NCBI GenBank assembly: GCA_016882345.1
Contig: VGQR01000026.1
Location: 1 to 13,026 of the forward strand
DNA: 13,026 bases
From: Cyanobacteria bacterium K_DeepCast_35m_m2_023
GTDB lineage: Bacteria > Cyanobacteriota > Cyanobacteriia > PCC-6307 > Cyanobiaceae
Direction: 5' to 3'
The notes under the pieces were generated by a model. The model did not search any database, was not told the origin of the DNA, and saw nothing but the letters and a program-made list of their open reading frames with translations. The translations under genes were made by a program, and so were the position numbers. How positions within the stretch are numbered: position 1 is the first letter of the stretch; the number at the start of each line of letters is the position of its first letter. Shown in pieces: positions 1 through 12,257 of the stretch.

Positions 1-2
1 CT

Positions 3-74
3 GATGCCTCCACACCCTCGGGCATCGTGGCGCTCGAGGTGATTCCCTACCAACCACCCACGGGTGACAGTTGA
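3..74 (+). CDS. Possible C-terminal tail of an unidentified protein (partial, enters from the left edge)
   Basis: One frame is open from position 3 to a TGA at 72-74. It would encode about 23 residues ending in ALEVIPYQPPTGDS. Codons have GC-rich third positions like the genes to the right, and the other two + frames stop within the same stretch. The piece is too short to identify a family. The stop codon overlaps a TTGACA sequence at 71-76 that could belong to the promoter of the following small RNA. This may be the end of a gene transcribed toward the ribosomal genes, or only a chance open stretch. Confidence 0.35.
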   Translation, partial: DASTPSGIVALEVIPYQPPTGDS

Positions 75-129
75 CATTCCGGTCTCCGCCCCCTAGTGAG
101 ATGCGAGAGGGACCCGTTATGTTTCATAC

Positions 130-224
130 GTGTGAGGAGTGCGGAACACTCTTCTAGGGTCGAAACGAGGACAGACTCCTAGAATCGTTCCCACCACAAG
201 CCCTGCCTTTGGCGGGGCTTTTTT
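130..224 (+). ncRNA. Yfr2-family (cyano-1 type) small RNA
   Basis: Seen: a hairpin pairs TTCTAGG (152-158) and GTC (159-161) with GAC (174-176) and CCTAGAA (178-184). It exposes the loop GAAACGAGGACA (162-173). A smaller hairpin, GAGTG/CACTC (137-141 with 147-151), lies upstream, and a rho-independent terminator lies at 199-224. Known: from memory, Yfr2 RNAs are short (roughly 60-100 nt) cyanobacterial regulators whose loop resembles CGAAAC.AGG..AG and is nearly complementary to the conserved motif of Yfr1. This loop fits that pattern. The 5' end is uncertain. A TATGTT -10-like box at 118-123 would start the RNA near 130, giving about 95 nt. A TTGACA at 71-76 would suit an earlier start near 106, although its -10 is poor. 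Position 130-140 is a perfect complement of the Yfr1 core. Family assignment rests on motif memory, not a covariance search. Confidence 0.66.
199..224 (+). terminator. Rho-independent terminator of the small RNA
   Basis: AGCCCTGCC pairs with GGCGGGGCT across a TTT loop (one G-U pair), and the 3' arm runs directly into a run of T. It ends the small RNA and could also stop transcription from any + strand gene entering from the left. Confidence 0.85.
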
Positions 225-255
225 CATGGCTGGCCAATTGGAGCCATGAACGCAA

Positions 256-285
256 CAAAAAGCCGGCCCCCAAAGGGGACCGGCT
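256..285 (-). terminator. Rho-independent terminator of the rplJ-rplL transcript
   Basis: Read on the - strand, AGCCGGTCCCC pairs with GGGGGCCGGCT across a TTT loop (one U-G pair), followed by a T run. It lies about 55 bp past the rplL stop codon, where the rplJL transcript should end. Confidence 0.88.
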
Positions 286-340
286 GCGACTGGGATTCAG
301 GTGATTCGGAGGCGGACCGTGGTTGGTCGCCCCGCGGCAC

Positions 341-727
341 TCACTTGATCGAGACTTTGCCGCCGGCCTCTTCGATGGCCTTCTTGAGGGCCTCGGCATC
401 GGCCTTGGAGATGCCTTCTTTGACGGCCTTGGGGGCCGCCTCGACCAGAGCCTTGGCTTCGCCCAGGCCCAGGCCGGTGGCTTCGCGCACGGCTTTGAGC
501 ACCTTGATCTTGGCCGAATCTTCGAAGCCATCGAGGATGACGTCGAATTCGGTCTTCTCTTCAACGGCTTCAGCGGCACCGCCAGCGGCGGGAGCCGCCA
601 TCACGACGCCAGCCGAAGCGGCGGCAGACACACCGAAGGCCTCTTCGATCTGCTTGACGAGCTCGGAAGCTTCAAGCAGCGACAGGGTCTTCAGCTGTTC
701 GAGAATGTTGTCGGTAGTAGCAGACAT
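341..727 (-). CDS. rplL: 50S ribosomal protein L7/L12
   Basis: This is the dimeric stalk protein of the large ribosomal subunit. It recruits and activates the translation GTPases (EF-Tu, EF-G, IF2) at the factor-binding site. The 128-residue product has the normal family layout. A helical dimerisation domain that binds L10 covers about residues 1-33, an Ala/Gly-rich flexible hinge covers about 34-55, and the conserved C-terminal factor-binding domain covers about 58-128. The last contains the [20 protein letters not shown] core and ends in VSIK. The ATG at 725-727 gives the canonical start, and no clear Shine-Dalgarno sequence precedes it. It lies 83 bp downstream of rplJ and is closed by the terminator at 256-285. 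The rplJ-rplL pairing keeps stalk components balanced through the upstream L10 leader. Confidence 0.98.
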   Translation of the reverse strand: MSATTDNILEQLKTLSLLEASELVKQIEEAFGVSAAASAGVVMAAPAAGGAAEAVEEKTEFDVILDGFEDSAKIKVLKAVREATGLGLGEAKALVEAAPKAVKEGISKADAEALKKAIEEAGGKVSIK

Positions 728-810
728 GGTTGGGAATCAGCAACAGATCTGTTGGGTGAACAGTGAGGATCGGTTGAGCTCTCGGGCTCGCCGGACACAG
801 GCAGAACGGC

Positions 811-1344
811 TCAGGAAGCCGTGCCTTCGCCCTTGGCGTGCTGATTGAGCGCCCTGGCGAGACCGCTCGGAACCTCGTTGATACCCACGGCAACCTTGGT
901 GGCCACAGCGTTGATCGCACCGGCGATCTGCGCCATGAGCACCTCCTTGGAGGGCAGATCCCCGATGGCCTTGATCTCGGCTTGCGAGAGGAGCTTGCCT
1001 TCGAAAAGGCCCCCTTTCGTTTCCGATTTCTTGCTGTCCTTCTGGAAGGACTGCACGGCCTTCACCGCACCGCCCACATCCCCTTTGACGAGGATGAAGG
1101 CGTTGGTGCCGGTGAGCAGGGAGTCGAGTTCCGACCAGGCGCTGTTGCCATCAATGGCCCGGCGCATCAAGGTGTTTTTGGTCACCTTGCACACACCGTT
1201 GGCAGCCTGCAGACGGGTCCGCAGGTCGCTCATTTCCTTGATGGACAGGCCCTTGTAATCCAGGACCAGCGCCATTTCGGCTTCACCGAGGAGCTGCTTG
1301 AGCTCTTCGACGATCTGTTGCTTGTTCTCCAGCGTGCGGCCCAT
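811..1344 (-). CDS. rplJ: 50S ribosomal protein L10
   Basis: L10 forms the base of the L7/L12 stalk: it anchors L12 dimers through its C-terminal helix and binds 23S rRNA through its N-terminal domain. The 177-residue product starts [15 protein letters not shown] and contains the family segment [17 protein letters not shown] (about 27-42). It also has the [11 protein letters not shown] segment (about 54-64). The frame is open about 130 bp further upstream, but that extension is low-complexity, matches no L10 N-terminus and runs into leader RNA, so the ATG at 1342-1344 was chosen. The C-terminal tail ([13 protein letters not shown]) is typical in length. L10 is expected to repress its own mRNA by binding the leader at about 1490-1560. 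Confidence 0.97.
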   Translation of the reverse strand: MGRTLENKQQIVEELKQLLGEAEMALVLDYKGLSIKEMSDLRTRLQAANGVCKVTKNTLMRRAIDGNSAWSELDSLLTGTNAFILVKGDVGGAVKAVQSFQKDSKKSETKGGLFEGKLLSQAEIKAIGDLPSKEVLMAQIAGAINAVATKVAVGINEVPSGLARALNQHAKGEGTAS

Positions 1345-1489
1345 AGGATTTGGAACGGATCGGGGGAACAAGCCGGGACCGCGGCCCAGCGGCAACCGCA
1401 CAGGGCGGCAGCCACACCTCGAGGCCGCTGGAAGCCGACTGAACCCAGCCGTCCGGAATCCGGAGACTGCGGTCAATCAAAACTGACGC

Positions 1490-1560
1490 GTTCACCTCGG
1501 CAGGATTTATGAACGGGCAAGGGCTGCTGGCGCAGACGTTGTCGATTCACCTGCTGTCTG
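1490..1560 (-). promoter_or_regulatory. Ribosomal protein L10 leader (autoregulatory element of rplJL)
   Basis: On the - strand, CAGACAGCAGGTG (1560-1548) is followed after about 40 nt by ATCCTGCCGAGGTGAAC (1506-1490). GCAGG pairs with CCTGC, and the flanking bases match my recollection of the L10 leader consensus. In that leader the L10-L12 complex binds a kink-turn-like stem that mimics its 23S rRNA site. It lies about 145 nt upstream of the rplJ ATG. The stretch between (1345-1489) has further GC-rich inverted repeats but no obvious T-tailed terminator. The element should lower rplJL expression when free L10 accumulates. Confidence 0.75.
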
Positions 1561-1574
1561 GGGTCGGGCGCGGA

Positions 1575-1599
1575 GCCCTACTGGCAAAAGCCAGAGGGC
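1575..1599 (-). other. Hairpin without a T-tail between the ABC ATPase gene and the L10 leader
   Basis: On the - strand, GCCCTCTGGC and GCCAGTAGGGC pair across a TTTT loop: a 5-bp inner stem, a small internal bulge and a 4-bp outer stem. It lies 26 bp past the ATPase gene's stop and just before the L10 leader. No T run follows on either strand, so it does not look like an efficient terminator. It could be a weak attenuator or processing site. A TACCAT -10-like box (- strand, 1606-1601) lies beside it but has no good -35. Confidence 0.4.
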
Positions 1600-1624
1600 A
1601 ATGGTAAACCAACGCGCCCACGCC

Positions 1625-2380
1625 TCACTGACGGGCCAGGAAACTGCGCAACCGCTCACTGCGGGGGTTGCCGAACACGGTGTCGGGAGCGCGCTGTTCC
1701 TCAATCAGCCCGTTGTTGAAAAACAGCACCCGGCTGGAGACCTCACGGGCGAACCGCATTTCATGGGTGACCACCAGCATCGTCATGCCGGTTTCGGCCA
1801 GCAGCCGCATCACCTGCAACACCTCACCCACCAACTCGGGATCCAGCGCGCTGGTGGGCTCGTCAAACAGCATCACCGCAGGGTTCATGCAGAGGCTGCG
1901 GGCAATGGCCACCCGCTGCTTCTGCCCGCCCGACAGCTGGCCCGGGTAGGCATCGCCCCTGTTGCCCAGACCAACCTGCTCGAGATGGCGGCGGGCCCGC
2001 TGCTGGCACTCGGGCAGCGACAGTTTCAGCACCTGCCGCGGCGGCAACACCAGGCTGTCGAGCACCGTCAGGTGTGGAAACAGATTGAACTGCTGAAACA
2101 CCATGCCGACGCTGATGCGCAGCTGCCGCAGCTGGCGCCAACCCATCGCCGGGTCAGACACATCGCGCCCCATCACCCTGAGCTGGCCCTGTTGAAAGCT
2201 CTCCAGCCGGTTCAGACAACGCAGGAACGTGCTTTTGCCACACCCCGATGGACCGATGATCGAGACCACATCGCCGGCATGAACGCTGACACTGACCCCA
2301 TTGAGCACCGGCAACGATCCATAGCTTTTGTGCAGATCGCTGCACTCGAGCACTGGATCTGCGGCAGACGTGGCAATCAT
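1625..2380 (-). CDS. Polar amino-acid ABC transporter ATP-binding protein (GlnQ/BgtA type)
   Basis: This ATPase subunit powers import of an amino acid, dimerising on the cytoplasmic face of the permease. The 251-residue product carries all ABC motifs: Walker A GPSGCGKS (43-50), Q-loop Q96 in [11 protein letters not shown], signature LSGGQ (149-153), Walker B VMLFDEP (169-175), D-loop SALD and the H-loop histidine H206. [16 protein letters not shown] is characteristic of the polar amino-acid (GlnQ/HisP) subfamily. The ATG at 2378-2380 was chosen; a GTG nine codons further in is possible. It diverges from the fused binding-protein/permease gene, its obvious partner. Cyanobacterial Bgt systems for basic amino acids and glutamine pair such an ATPase with a fused partner, but the substrate here is inferred. 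No convincing terminator separates it from rplJL. Confidence 0.93.
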   Translation of the reverse strand: MIATSAADPVLECSDLHKSYGSLPVLNGVSVSVHAGDVVSIIGPSGCGKSTFLRCLNRLESFQQGQLRVMGRDVSDPAMGWRQLRQLRISVGMVFQQFNLFPHLTVLDSLVLPPRQVLKLSLPECQQRARRHLEQVGLGNRGDAYPGQLSGGQKQRVAIARSLCMNPAVMLFDEPTSALDPELVGEVLQVMRLLAETGMTMLVVTHEMRFAREVSSRVLFFNNGLIEEQRAPDTVFGNPRSERLRSFLARQ

Positions 2381-2409
2381 GGGGCGACGCGACGGTGCAA
2401 CGGCAGGCC

Positions 2410-3924
2410 ATGGATGACGGGCCCAGGTTCAGTATCAGCCGATTGGGCCACTGGCGCCGCCGATTGCTGCTGGTTGTTGCCGGATTGCTCACGGCGGTGC
2501 TACTAGGGGGCCTGGCAACCGCCAGCCAGGCCGGCGCTCGCCCCTGGAAGGTGGGCACCGATCCCACGTTCCCGCCGTTTGAGTATCGGGACGGGACCTC
2601 CGGCACGATCACCGGCTTCGACGTCGAGCTGATCGAAGCGCTGGGTAAACAGGCCGGTCACCCGATCGAGCTGGTGGCCCTGCCGTTTGACGGCATCATT
2701 CCGGCCCTGCAGTCGCGCAGCATCGATGCAGCGATCAGTGCCATCACGATCACCGCCGAGCGGGCCCGGGCGGTCGATTTTTCGCACCCCTATTTCAAGG
2801 CGGGCCTGGCGATCGTGGTGCGCGACAAGGACCCGGAAATCAAGCGTTTCGACGACCTCAGGGACAAGCGCATCGCCGTGCAGATCGGCACCACCGGCGC
2901 CATCGAAGCCGCCAAGGTGCCCGGCGCCAAGGTCAGCAGCTTTGATTCGACACCACTGGCCCTGCAGGAGCTGGCCAATGGCAACGCCGATGCAGTGATC
3001 AACGACATTCCGGCGACGCTGTTTGCGATTCAGCAGGCCAAACTGACCGGCCTGCGCATCTCCAGCACCAGCCTCACGAGCGAGTACTACGGCATTGCGC
3101 TGCCGACCGATTCGGCGCTCGAGAGCCCGATCAACAACGCCCTTCAAACGCTGGTCAACAACGGCCAGTACGCCGCCATCTACGGGCGCTGGTTTGGCAG
3201 CGAGCCCCCTGCCCTGCCGGCGAAAGCGCCCGCACTGAACCAGAAGATTTCACCGCTGAGCGGCCTGAATCTGACCCTGCTGGGCCAGAACATGCTCAAA
3301 GGCGCTGGCATCACCCTGCTGCTGACCGTGCTGTCGTTCAGCTTCGGCCTGATCGGCGGCACCGGCCTGGCGATGGTGCTGCAGGCCCCGATGCCGTGGG
3401 CCCACCGGCTGTGCCGGGTCTACATCGACTTCTTTCGCGGCACCCCGATGCTGGTGCAGCTGTTTCTGATCTATTTCGGTCTGCCGGCGCTGCTGCAAAG
3501 CCTCGATATCGGCTTCACGATCGATCGATTGCCAGCCGCGATCACGGCCCTGAGCCTCAATGTGGCGGCCTACCTGGCCGAGGTGCTGCGCAGCGGCATC
3601 GAATCGATCGACCGCGGCCAATGGGAAGCCGCCGATGCCCTGGGCTTCAGCCCGCTGGAGCGCATGCGCTTTGTGATCGCCCCCCAGGCAATCCGGCGGG
3701 TGCTGCCGCCGCTGGCCAATGAATTCATCACCCTGATCAAGGACACCAGCCTGGCGGCCGTGATCGGTTTTGACGAGCTGTTCCGGCAGGGGCAGCTGAT
3801 GGTGGCCACCAGCTACCGGGCGTTTGAGATCTACATCGCTGTGGCGCTGGTCTATCTGGTGATGACCACCAGCGCGTCGCTGCTGTTCAAGCAGCTCGAG
3901 CGACGGCTCAACGTGCCAGCCTGA
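2410..3924 (+). CDS. Fused substrate-binding protein and permease of a polar amino-acid ABC transporter (BgtB type)
   Basis: One 504-residue polypeptide joins two parts of an amino-acid importer. Residues about 1-42 are a basic then hydrophobic signal or anchor ([21 protein letters not shown]). Residues about 45-265 are a family-3 solute-binding domain: [12 protein letters not shown] at 48-59, [10 protein letters not shown] at 69-78, and [14 protein letters not shown] at 115-128 with a likely carboxylate-binding arginine. Residues about 285-500 are an inner-membrane permease domain. It has [19 protein letters not shown] at 341-359 and an EAA-type coupling loop at about 391-428 ([14 protein letters not shown]). 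This architecture matches cyanobacterial BgtB, part of a basic amino-acid/glutamine importer, but the specificity is inferred. The ATG at 2410 gives a sound N-terminus; an in-frame GTG at 2395 would add five residues. Only 29 bp separate this ATG from that of the divergent ATPase gene. Confidence 0.93.
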   Translation: MDDGPRFSISRLGHWRRRLLLVVAGLLTAVLLGGLATASQAGARPWKVGTDPTFPPFEYRDGTSGTITGFDVELIEALGKQAGHPIELVALPFDGIIPALQSRSIDAAISAITITAERARAVDFSHPYFKAGLAIVVRDKDPEIKRFDDLRDKRIAVQIGTTGAIEAAKVPGAKVSSFDSTPLALQELANGNADAVINDIPATLFAIQQAKLTGLRISSTSLTSEYYGIALPTDSALESPINNALQTLVNNGQYAAIYGRWFGSEPPALPAKAPALNQKISPLSGLNLTLLGQNMLKGAGITLLLTVLSFSFGLIGGTGLAMVLQAPMPWAHRLCRVYIDFFRGTPMLVQLFLIYFGLPALLQSLDIGFTIDRLPAAITALSLNVAAYLAEVLRSGIESIDRGQWEAADALGFSPLERMRFVIAPQAIRRVLPPLANEFITLIKDTSLAAVIGFDELFRQGQLMVATSYRAFEIYIAVALVYLVMTTSASLLFKQLERRLNVPA

Positions 3925-3936
3925 ACAGACAACAAA

Positions 3937-3972
3937 CCCCGGATCGACGCCTTGGCTGCGAGCGATCCGGGG
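3937..3972. terminator. Bidirectional hairpin terminator between the transporter gene and rplA
   Basis: CCCCGGATCG (3937-3946) pairs perfectly with CGATCCGGGG (3963-3972) around a 16-nt loop. Read on the - strand it is followed by a T-rich stretch (TTTGTTGT), so it should end the rplK-rplA transcript. On the + strand it lies 12 bp past the permease stop, but its T content there is poor. It separates two converging units. Confidence 0.75.
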
Positions 3973-4027
3973 ATGATGGTTCCGTTAGAACTTGGCTGAA
4001 CGCCTGAACGCGGTCGGCCTAGAGCAC

Positions 4028-4735
4028 TCAGGCGTCCTGCTTGAGGTCCTGCAGGGCGGTGACATCGACCTGGACCGAAGGGCCCATGGTGGACGTCACG
4101 TACAGGCTCTTCCAGTAGCGACCCTTGGCACCGCTCGGCTTGTTGCGATCGATGGTCTCCTGCAGCGCCTTGAGGTTGTCGAGCAGCTTGGCCACGTCGA
4201 AGCTGGCCTTGCCGAAGCGCACGTGCACGATGCCGCTGCGGTCAGCCCGGAATTCGAGTTTGCCCGCCTTGAACTCGTTGATGGCACCGGCCAGGTCGGT
4301 GGTCACGGTGCCGGCCTTGGGATTGGGCATCAGGCCGCGGGGACCCAGCACCCGACCCAGCTTGGCCACCTTGGGCATCATGTCGGGGGTGGCGATCAGC
4401 AGATCGAAATCCATCTCGCCCTTGGCGATGGTGTCGACCAGTTCGTCGTCGCCGGCCAGATCGGCGCCAGCAGCCTTGGCGGCGGCCACGGCTTCGCCGC
4501 GGGCGATCACAGCGATTCGGATGGTCTGACCGGTGCCGTGCGGCAGGGCCACGGTGGTGCGCAGCTGCTGGTCGGTGTATTTGGGATCGATGCCGAGGCG
4601 GGCGTGGGCCTCGAACGTCTCGTCAAATTTGGCGGTGGCGTTGGCCTTGACCAGCTCGAGCGCCTCGAGCGGGGCATAGGTGCGGTCGTCGACCTTGGCG
4701 GCCAGGGCGCTGTAGCGCTTCGAAAGTTTGGGCAT
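4028..4735 (-). CDS. rplA: 50S ribosomal protein L1
   Basis: L1 binds the mobile L1 stalk of 23S rRNA and helps deacylated tRNA leave the E site; in many bacteria it also represses the L11-L1 mRNA. The 235-residue product has the expected length. It begins [16 protein letters not shown] and contains the L1 signature region with [20 protein letters not shown], followed by the RNA-binding half ending [14 protein letters not shown]. The ATG at 4733-4735 starts the canonical N-terminus. It lies 98 bp downstream of rplK in the same direction and is followed by the strong terminator at 3937-3972. In many cyanobacteria rplJ follows directly; here the divergent transporter pair intervenes. Confidence 0.98.
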   Translation of the reverse strand: MPKLSKRYSALAAKVDDRTYAPLEALELVKANATAKFDETFEAHARLGIDPKYTDQQLRTTVALPHGTGQTIRIAVIARGEAVAAAKAAGADLAGDDELVDTIAKGEMDFDLLIATPDMMPKVAKLGRVLGPRGLMPNPKAGTVTTDLAGAINEFKAGKLEFRADRSGIVHVRFGKASFDVAKLLDNLKALQETIDRNKPSGAKGRYWKSLYVTSTMGPSVQVDVTALQDLKQDA

Positions 4736-4811
4736 GGTTGGAGGTGGGGTGCAGGCGACCGCTGGGATCTCCCCCGAAACAGAACAGGTAAAAGTGGAAC
4801 GAGGTCAGGCT

Positions 4812-4829
4812 GGCGCCGAAGTCGGCGCC
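4812..4829 (-). other. GC-rich hairpin in the rplK-rplA spacer
   Basis: GGCGCCG and CGGCGCC form a perfect 7-bp stem with a 4-nt loop, starting 4 nt past the rplK stop codon at 4834. No T run follows, so it is not a standard terminator. A role in mRNA stability or in partial uncoupling of rplA from rplK is possible but not shown. Confidence 0.45.
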
Positions 4830-4833
4830 GAGC

Positions 4834-5259
4834 TCAGTCCTTGACGGCCACGCCCATGTTGCGGGCGGTGCCTTCGATGATGCGCATCGCCGACTCAACG
4901 CTTGTGCAGTTGAGATCGGGAAGCTTGGTTTTGGCGATCTCTTCGAGCTGGGCGCGGCTGATCGCACCGACAGCGCCCTTGGCCGAGGTGGCGGCACCCT
5001 TGTCGATGCCGGCTGCCTTGGTGATCAGCACCGAAGCCGGAGGGGTCTTGAGGATGAAGGTGAAGCTGCGGTCCTCGAAGACCGAGATCTCCACCGGAAT
5101 CACAAAACCAGCTTTGTCCTGGGTGCGGGCGTTGTACTCCTTGCAGAACGCCATGATGTTGACCCCGTGCTGGCCGAGGGCAGGGCCCACGGGGGGCGCG
5201 GGGTTCGCTTTGCCGGCATTGAGCGCCAGCTTGATCACGGCAACGACTTTCTTGGCCAT
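4834..5259 (-). CDS. rplK: 50S ribosomal protein L11
   Basis: L11 forms the base of the factor-binding centre with the 23S rRNA GTPase-associated region; in many bacteria it is also needed for stringent-response signalling by RelA. The 141-residue length is standard. The N-terminal domain starts [29 protein letters not shown] with the proline-rich PAPPVGP switch region at about 21-27, then the [12 protein letters not shown] segment. The C-terminal rRNA-binding domain ends in [17 protein letters not shown]. The ATG at 5257-5259 is the only sensible start. It lies 93 bp downstream of nusG and 98 bp upstream of rplA, in the usual secE-nusG-rplK-rplA order. Confidence 0.98.
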   Translation of the reverse strand: MAKKVVAVIKLALNAGKANPAPPVGPALGQHGVNIMAFCKEYNARTQDKAGFVIPVEISVFEDRSFTFILKTPPASVLITKAAGIDKGAATSAKGAVGAISRAQLEEIAKTKLPDLNCTSVESAMRIIEGTARNMGVAVKD

Positions 5260-5352
5260 CGTCTAGGGGTCACAGGGAGTCGCGCCGAAACGCGACATGG
5301 GGAGCGGGGTTGTTTCGGATTGCTGAGCCTACGGCCCAGCGTGCCGGGGGGA

Positions 5353-6126
5353 TCAGCTCTGCTTGCTGATCTGGGAGAACTCCAGTTCCACCGGAGTTTC
5401 CCGGCCAAAAATGGAGAGCAGGGCCTTGAGCTTGCTGCGTTCGCCCGAGACTTCAATGACCTCGCCCTGGAAGTCCTTGAACGGGCCGGCGGTGACGAGG
5501 ATCTGATCGCCTTCGGCCAGATCCACCTTGACCACGGGCTTCTTCTCAGCAGCCCGCTTGAAGATGCGATCGACCTCCTGGCGGCTGAGGGGGCGCGGCT
5601 TGATGTGGCCGCGGGCCTTGCCCGTGGCGCGGCGCTCCTCAGCACCGACGAAATTGATCACGTTGGGGGTGCTGCGCACCGCCATCATCGTGTCCTCGTC
5701 GAGGACCATGCGCACCAGCACATAACCGGGGAAGACCTTTTCTTCAATCGACTGGCGGGTGCCGTCCTTCTTGAGCTTGACCCCGGGGGTCTGGGGGATC
5801 TCGATCTCGAGGATGCGATTGCTGACGCCCAGGGTGACGGCCCGCTGCTCGAGGGTGGCCTTAACCTTCTTCTCGCAGCTCGAGGCCACCTGCACGGCAT
5901 ACCAACGCTCCACCGGGGCGGGCTCGCGCTGAGCCTGCTCGTCGGCGAGGGGGTCGGGGACCAACCCTTCAACGAGCAAGGGCTCGGCGGCGGCGAAGTC
6001 GGTCGCCAGCAGCTCAGCCGCAGGGAGCTCAGGGGTGTTGTTGAGCTCGGTCAACTGCAGCTCGCCGTCGGCGTCATCCACCAGCTGGGGCAGATCGGGT
6101 GGCAGGTCGGTCAGGGACTCGGTCAC
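5353..6126 (-). CDS. nusG: Transcription termination/antitermination factor NusG
   Basis: NusG binds the RNA polymerase clamp through its NGN domain and couples transcription to translation or Rho through its KOW domain. In this 257-residue product the NGN domain runs from about 74 (RWYAVQVASSCEKKV) to about 180, including VFPGYVLVRM (131-140) and STPNVINFVG (152-161). The KOW domain is at about 203-240 (EGDQILVTAGPFKDFQGEV). It is preceded by about 72 residues not found in short bacterial NusG proteins. Residues 1-66 contain 16 Asp/Glu and no Lys or Arg. The start codon is a GTG at 6124-6126. A later start would shorten this tail, but its codon use looks coding and the frame is continuous. 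It lies 51 bp downstream of secE. Confidence 0.96.
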   Translation of the reverse strand: MTESLTDLPPDLPQLVDDADGELQLTELNNTPELPAAELLATDFAAAEPLLVEGLVPDPLADEQAQREPAPVERWYAVQVASSCEKKVKATLEQRAVTLGVSNRILEIEIPQTPGVKLKKDGTRQSIEEKVFPGYVLVRMVLDEDTMMAVRSTPNVINFVGAEERRATGKARGHIKPRPLSRQEVDRIFKRAAEKKPVVKVDLAEGDQILVTAGPFKDFQGEVIEVSGERSKLKALLSIFGRETPVELEFSQISKQS

Positions 6127-6177
6127 GGGCAGCAGGGGAAGGAAGATGACGACGACAGAGGAGTGGCGTCCACGGCG

Positions 6178-6441
6178 TCAACGGAAGACCTGAATGGACA
6201 ACCAGCCGTAGAAGCGATCCACGGCAGCGATGGCCGCAGCCGAGAGACCCACCATCAGGATGACGGCCACAGACTCGCTGAACAGCTGGTTGCGGCTGGG
6301 CCAGACCACCTTGCGCAGCTCGGCCACCGTGGCCGGGATGAAGCCAGTGGGCTCAGCGCCGTCCTGCGGTGCAGGCGACGGGGGGGACTGAGACGCGTCG
6401 GCCTCAGTCGGCAGGGTTTCGGGCTGGGTCTCGGTGTCCAC
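6178..6441 (-). CDS. secE: Preprotein translocase subunit SecE
   Basis: SecE clamps and stabilises the SecY channel in the plasma membrane and, in cyanobacteria, the thylakoid membrane. The product is short (87 residues from this start) with one C-terminal transmembrane helix. The SecE signature is present: a cytosolic amphipathic segment FIPATVAELRKVVWPSRNQLF, followed by the helix SVAVILMVGLSAAAIAAV and the tail DRFYGWLSIQVFR. The first 30 or so residues are Pro/Glu/Ser-rich and look disordered. No ATG is suitably placed. I chose the GTG at 6439-6441 (DTETQPETLP follows); a TTG at 6469-6471 would add ten basic residues. It lies between clpB and nusG in the same direction, in the classic secE-nusG order. 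Confidence 0.93.
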   Translation of the reverse strand: MDTETQPETLPTEADASQSPPSPAPQDGAEPTGFIPATVAELRKVVWPSRNQLFSESVAVILMVGLSAAAIAAVDRFYGWLSIQVFR

Positions 6442-6507
6442 TGGCGCTCGCGCACCGGCGCGTACGCGCAAACCGGCAATTCACAACCCTACCTGATGAG
6501 GCCTCGC

Positions 6508-9081
<2,574 letters not shown>

Positions 9082-9086
9082 GGGCG

Positions 9087-11911
<2,825 letters not shown>

Positions 11912-11948
11912 TCGAAACTAGGGAGTCAAGGCGCCAAGCTCCTGGGTT

Positions 11949-12254
11949 TCAGGCAGCTGGGGTGGCCTTGGGCTGGGAGCGCAACAGCTTGACCAGGCCG
12001 TAGGCCGAGGTCAAGAACCAGATCGCTTCCATCAGGATGAAGCCGTACTCGTGGTTGAGGGTGGCGACGACCGTCATCATGAACGAGCCAATCACGTTGG
12101 CGAGCTGGTAGGGATAGCTCTGACTGGGTAGACGTCCGAGCTGCATCAGCGCATAGGCGGCCAATTGCATCACAGCCCCCAGCAACGAAACCAACTGCAC
12201 CGGATCGGTGATCTGGGTCAGCAGATCGGGGGCGACGTTCATCAACACAGGCAT
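11949..12254 (-). CDS. Small conserved membrane protein (CBU_0592-like)
   Basis: A 101-residue protein with three predicted membrane helices, at about 20-40 (LVSLLGAVMQLAAYALMQLG), 49-67 (YQLANVIGSFMMTVVATLN) and 72-90 (GFILMEAIWFLTSAYGLVK). It has a short basic C-terminal tail. The pattern resembles the small CBU_0592-type membrane family, recognised from the A.YAL.QLG..... S..YQL.N..GS arrangement and the aromatic-rich last helix; no activity is known to me. The ATG at 12252-12254 was chosen; ATG five codons in is also possible. It lies 3 bp after the kinase gene stop, so the two are almost certainly co-transcribed, suggesting a membrane-linked partner role that is not proven. Confidence 0.8.
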   Translation of the reverse strand: MPVLMNVAPDLLTQITDPVQLVSLLGAVMQLAAYALMQLGRLPSQSYPYQLANVIGSFMMTVVATLNHEYGFILMEAIWFLTSAYGLVKLLRSQPKATPAA

Positions 12255-12257
12255 TAC

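Noticed and set aside
80..160. A Yfr1 or Yfr10 gene on the - strand, because ACTCCTCACAC is present there exactly.
   Set aside because: No T-tailed hairpin follows the motif on the - strand, which Yfr1 should have. The + strand has the Yfr2-type loop and a proper terminator, so the match reads better as the complement within a + strand RNA.
111..161. A tRNA, suggested by the cloverleaf-like pairing of GACCC with GGGTC around two small hairpins.
   Set aside because: There is no T-arm consensus (GGTTCRA), no D-arm signature and no acceptor of proper length.
1345..1476. A longer L10 protein using the upstream in-frame start.
   Set aside because: The extra 44 residues are Arg/Pro/Gly-rich and unlike any L10 N-terminus, and the sequence is better explained as leader RNA.
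3992..5266. A 424-residue + strand open frame.
   Set aside because: It is antisense to rplA and rplK, has biased composition and no recognisable domain.
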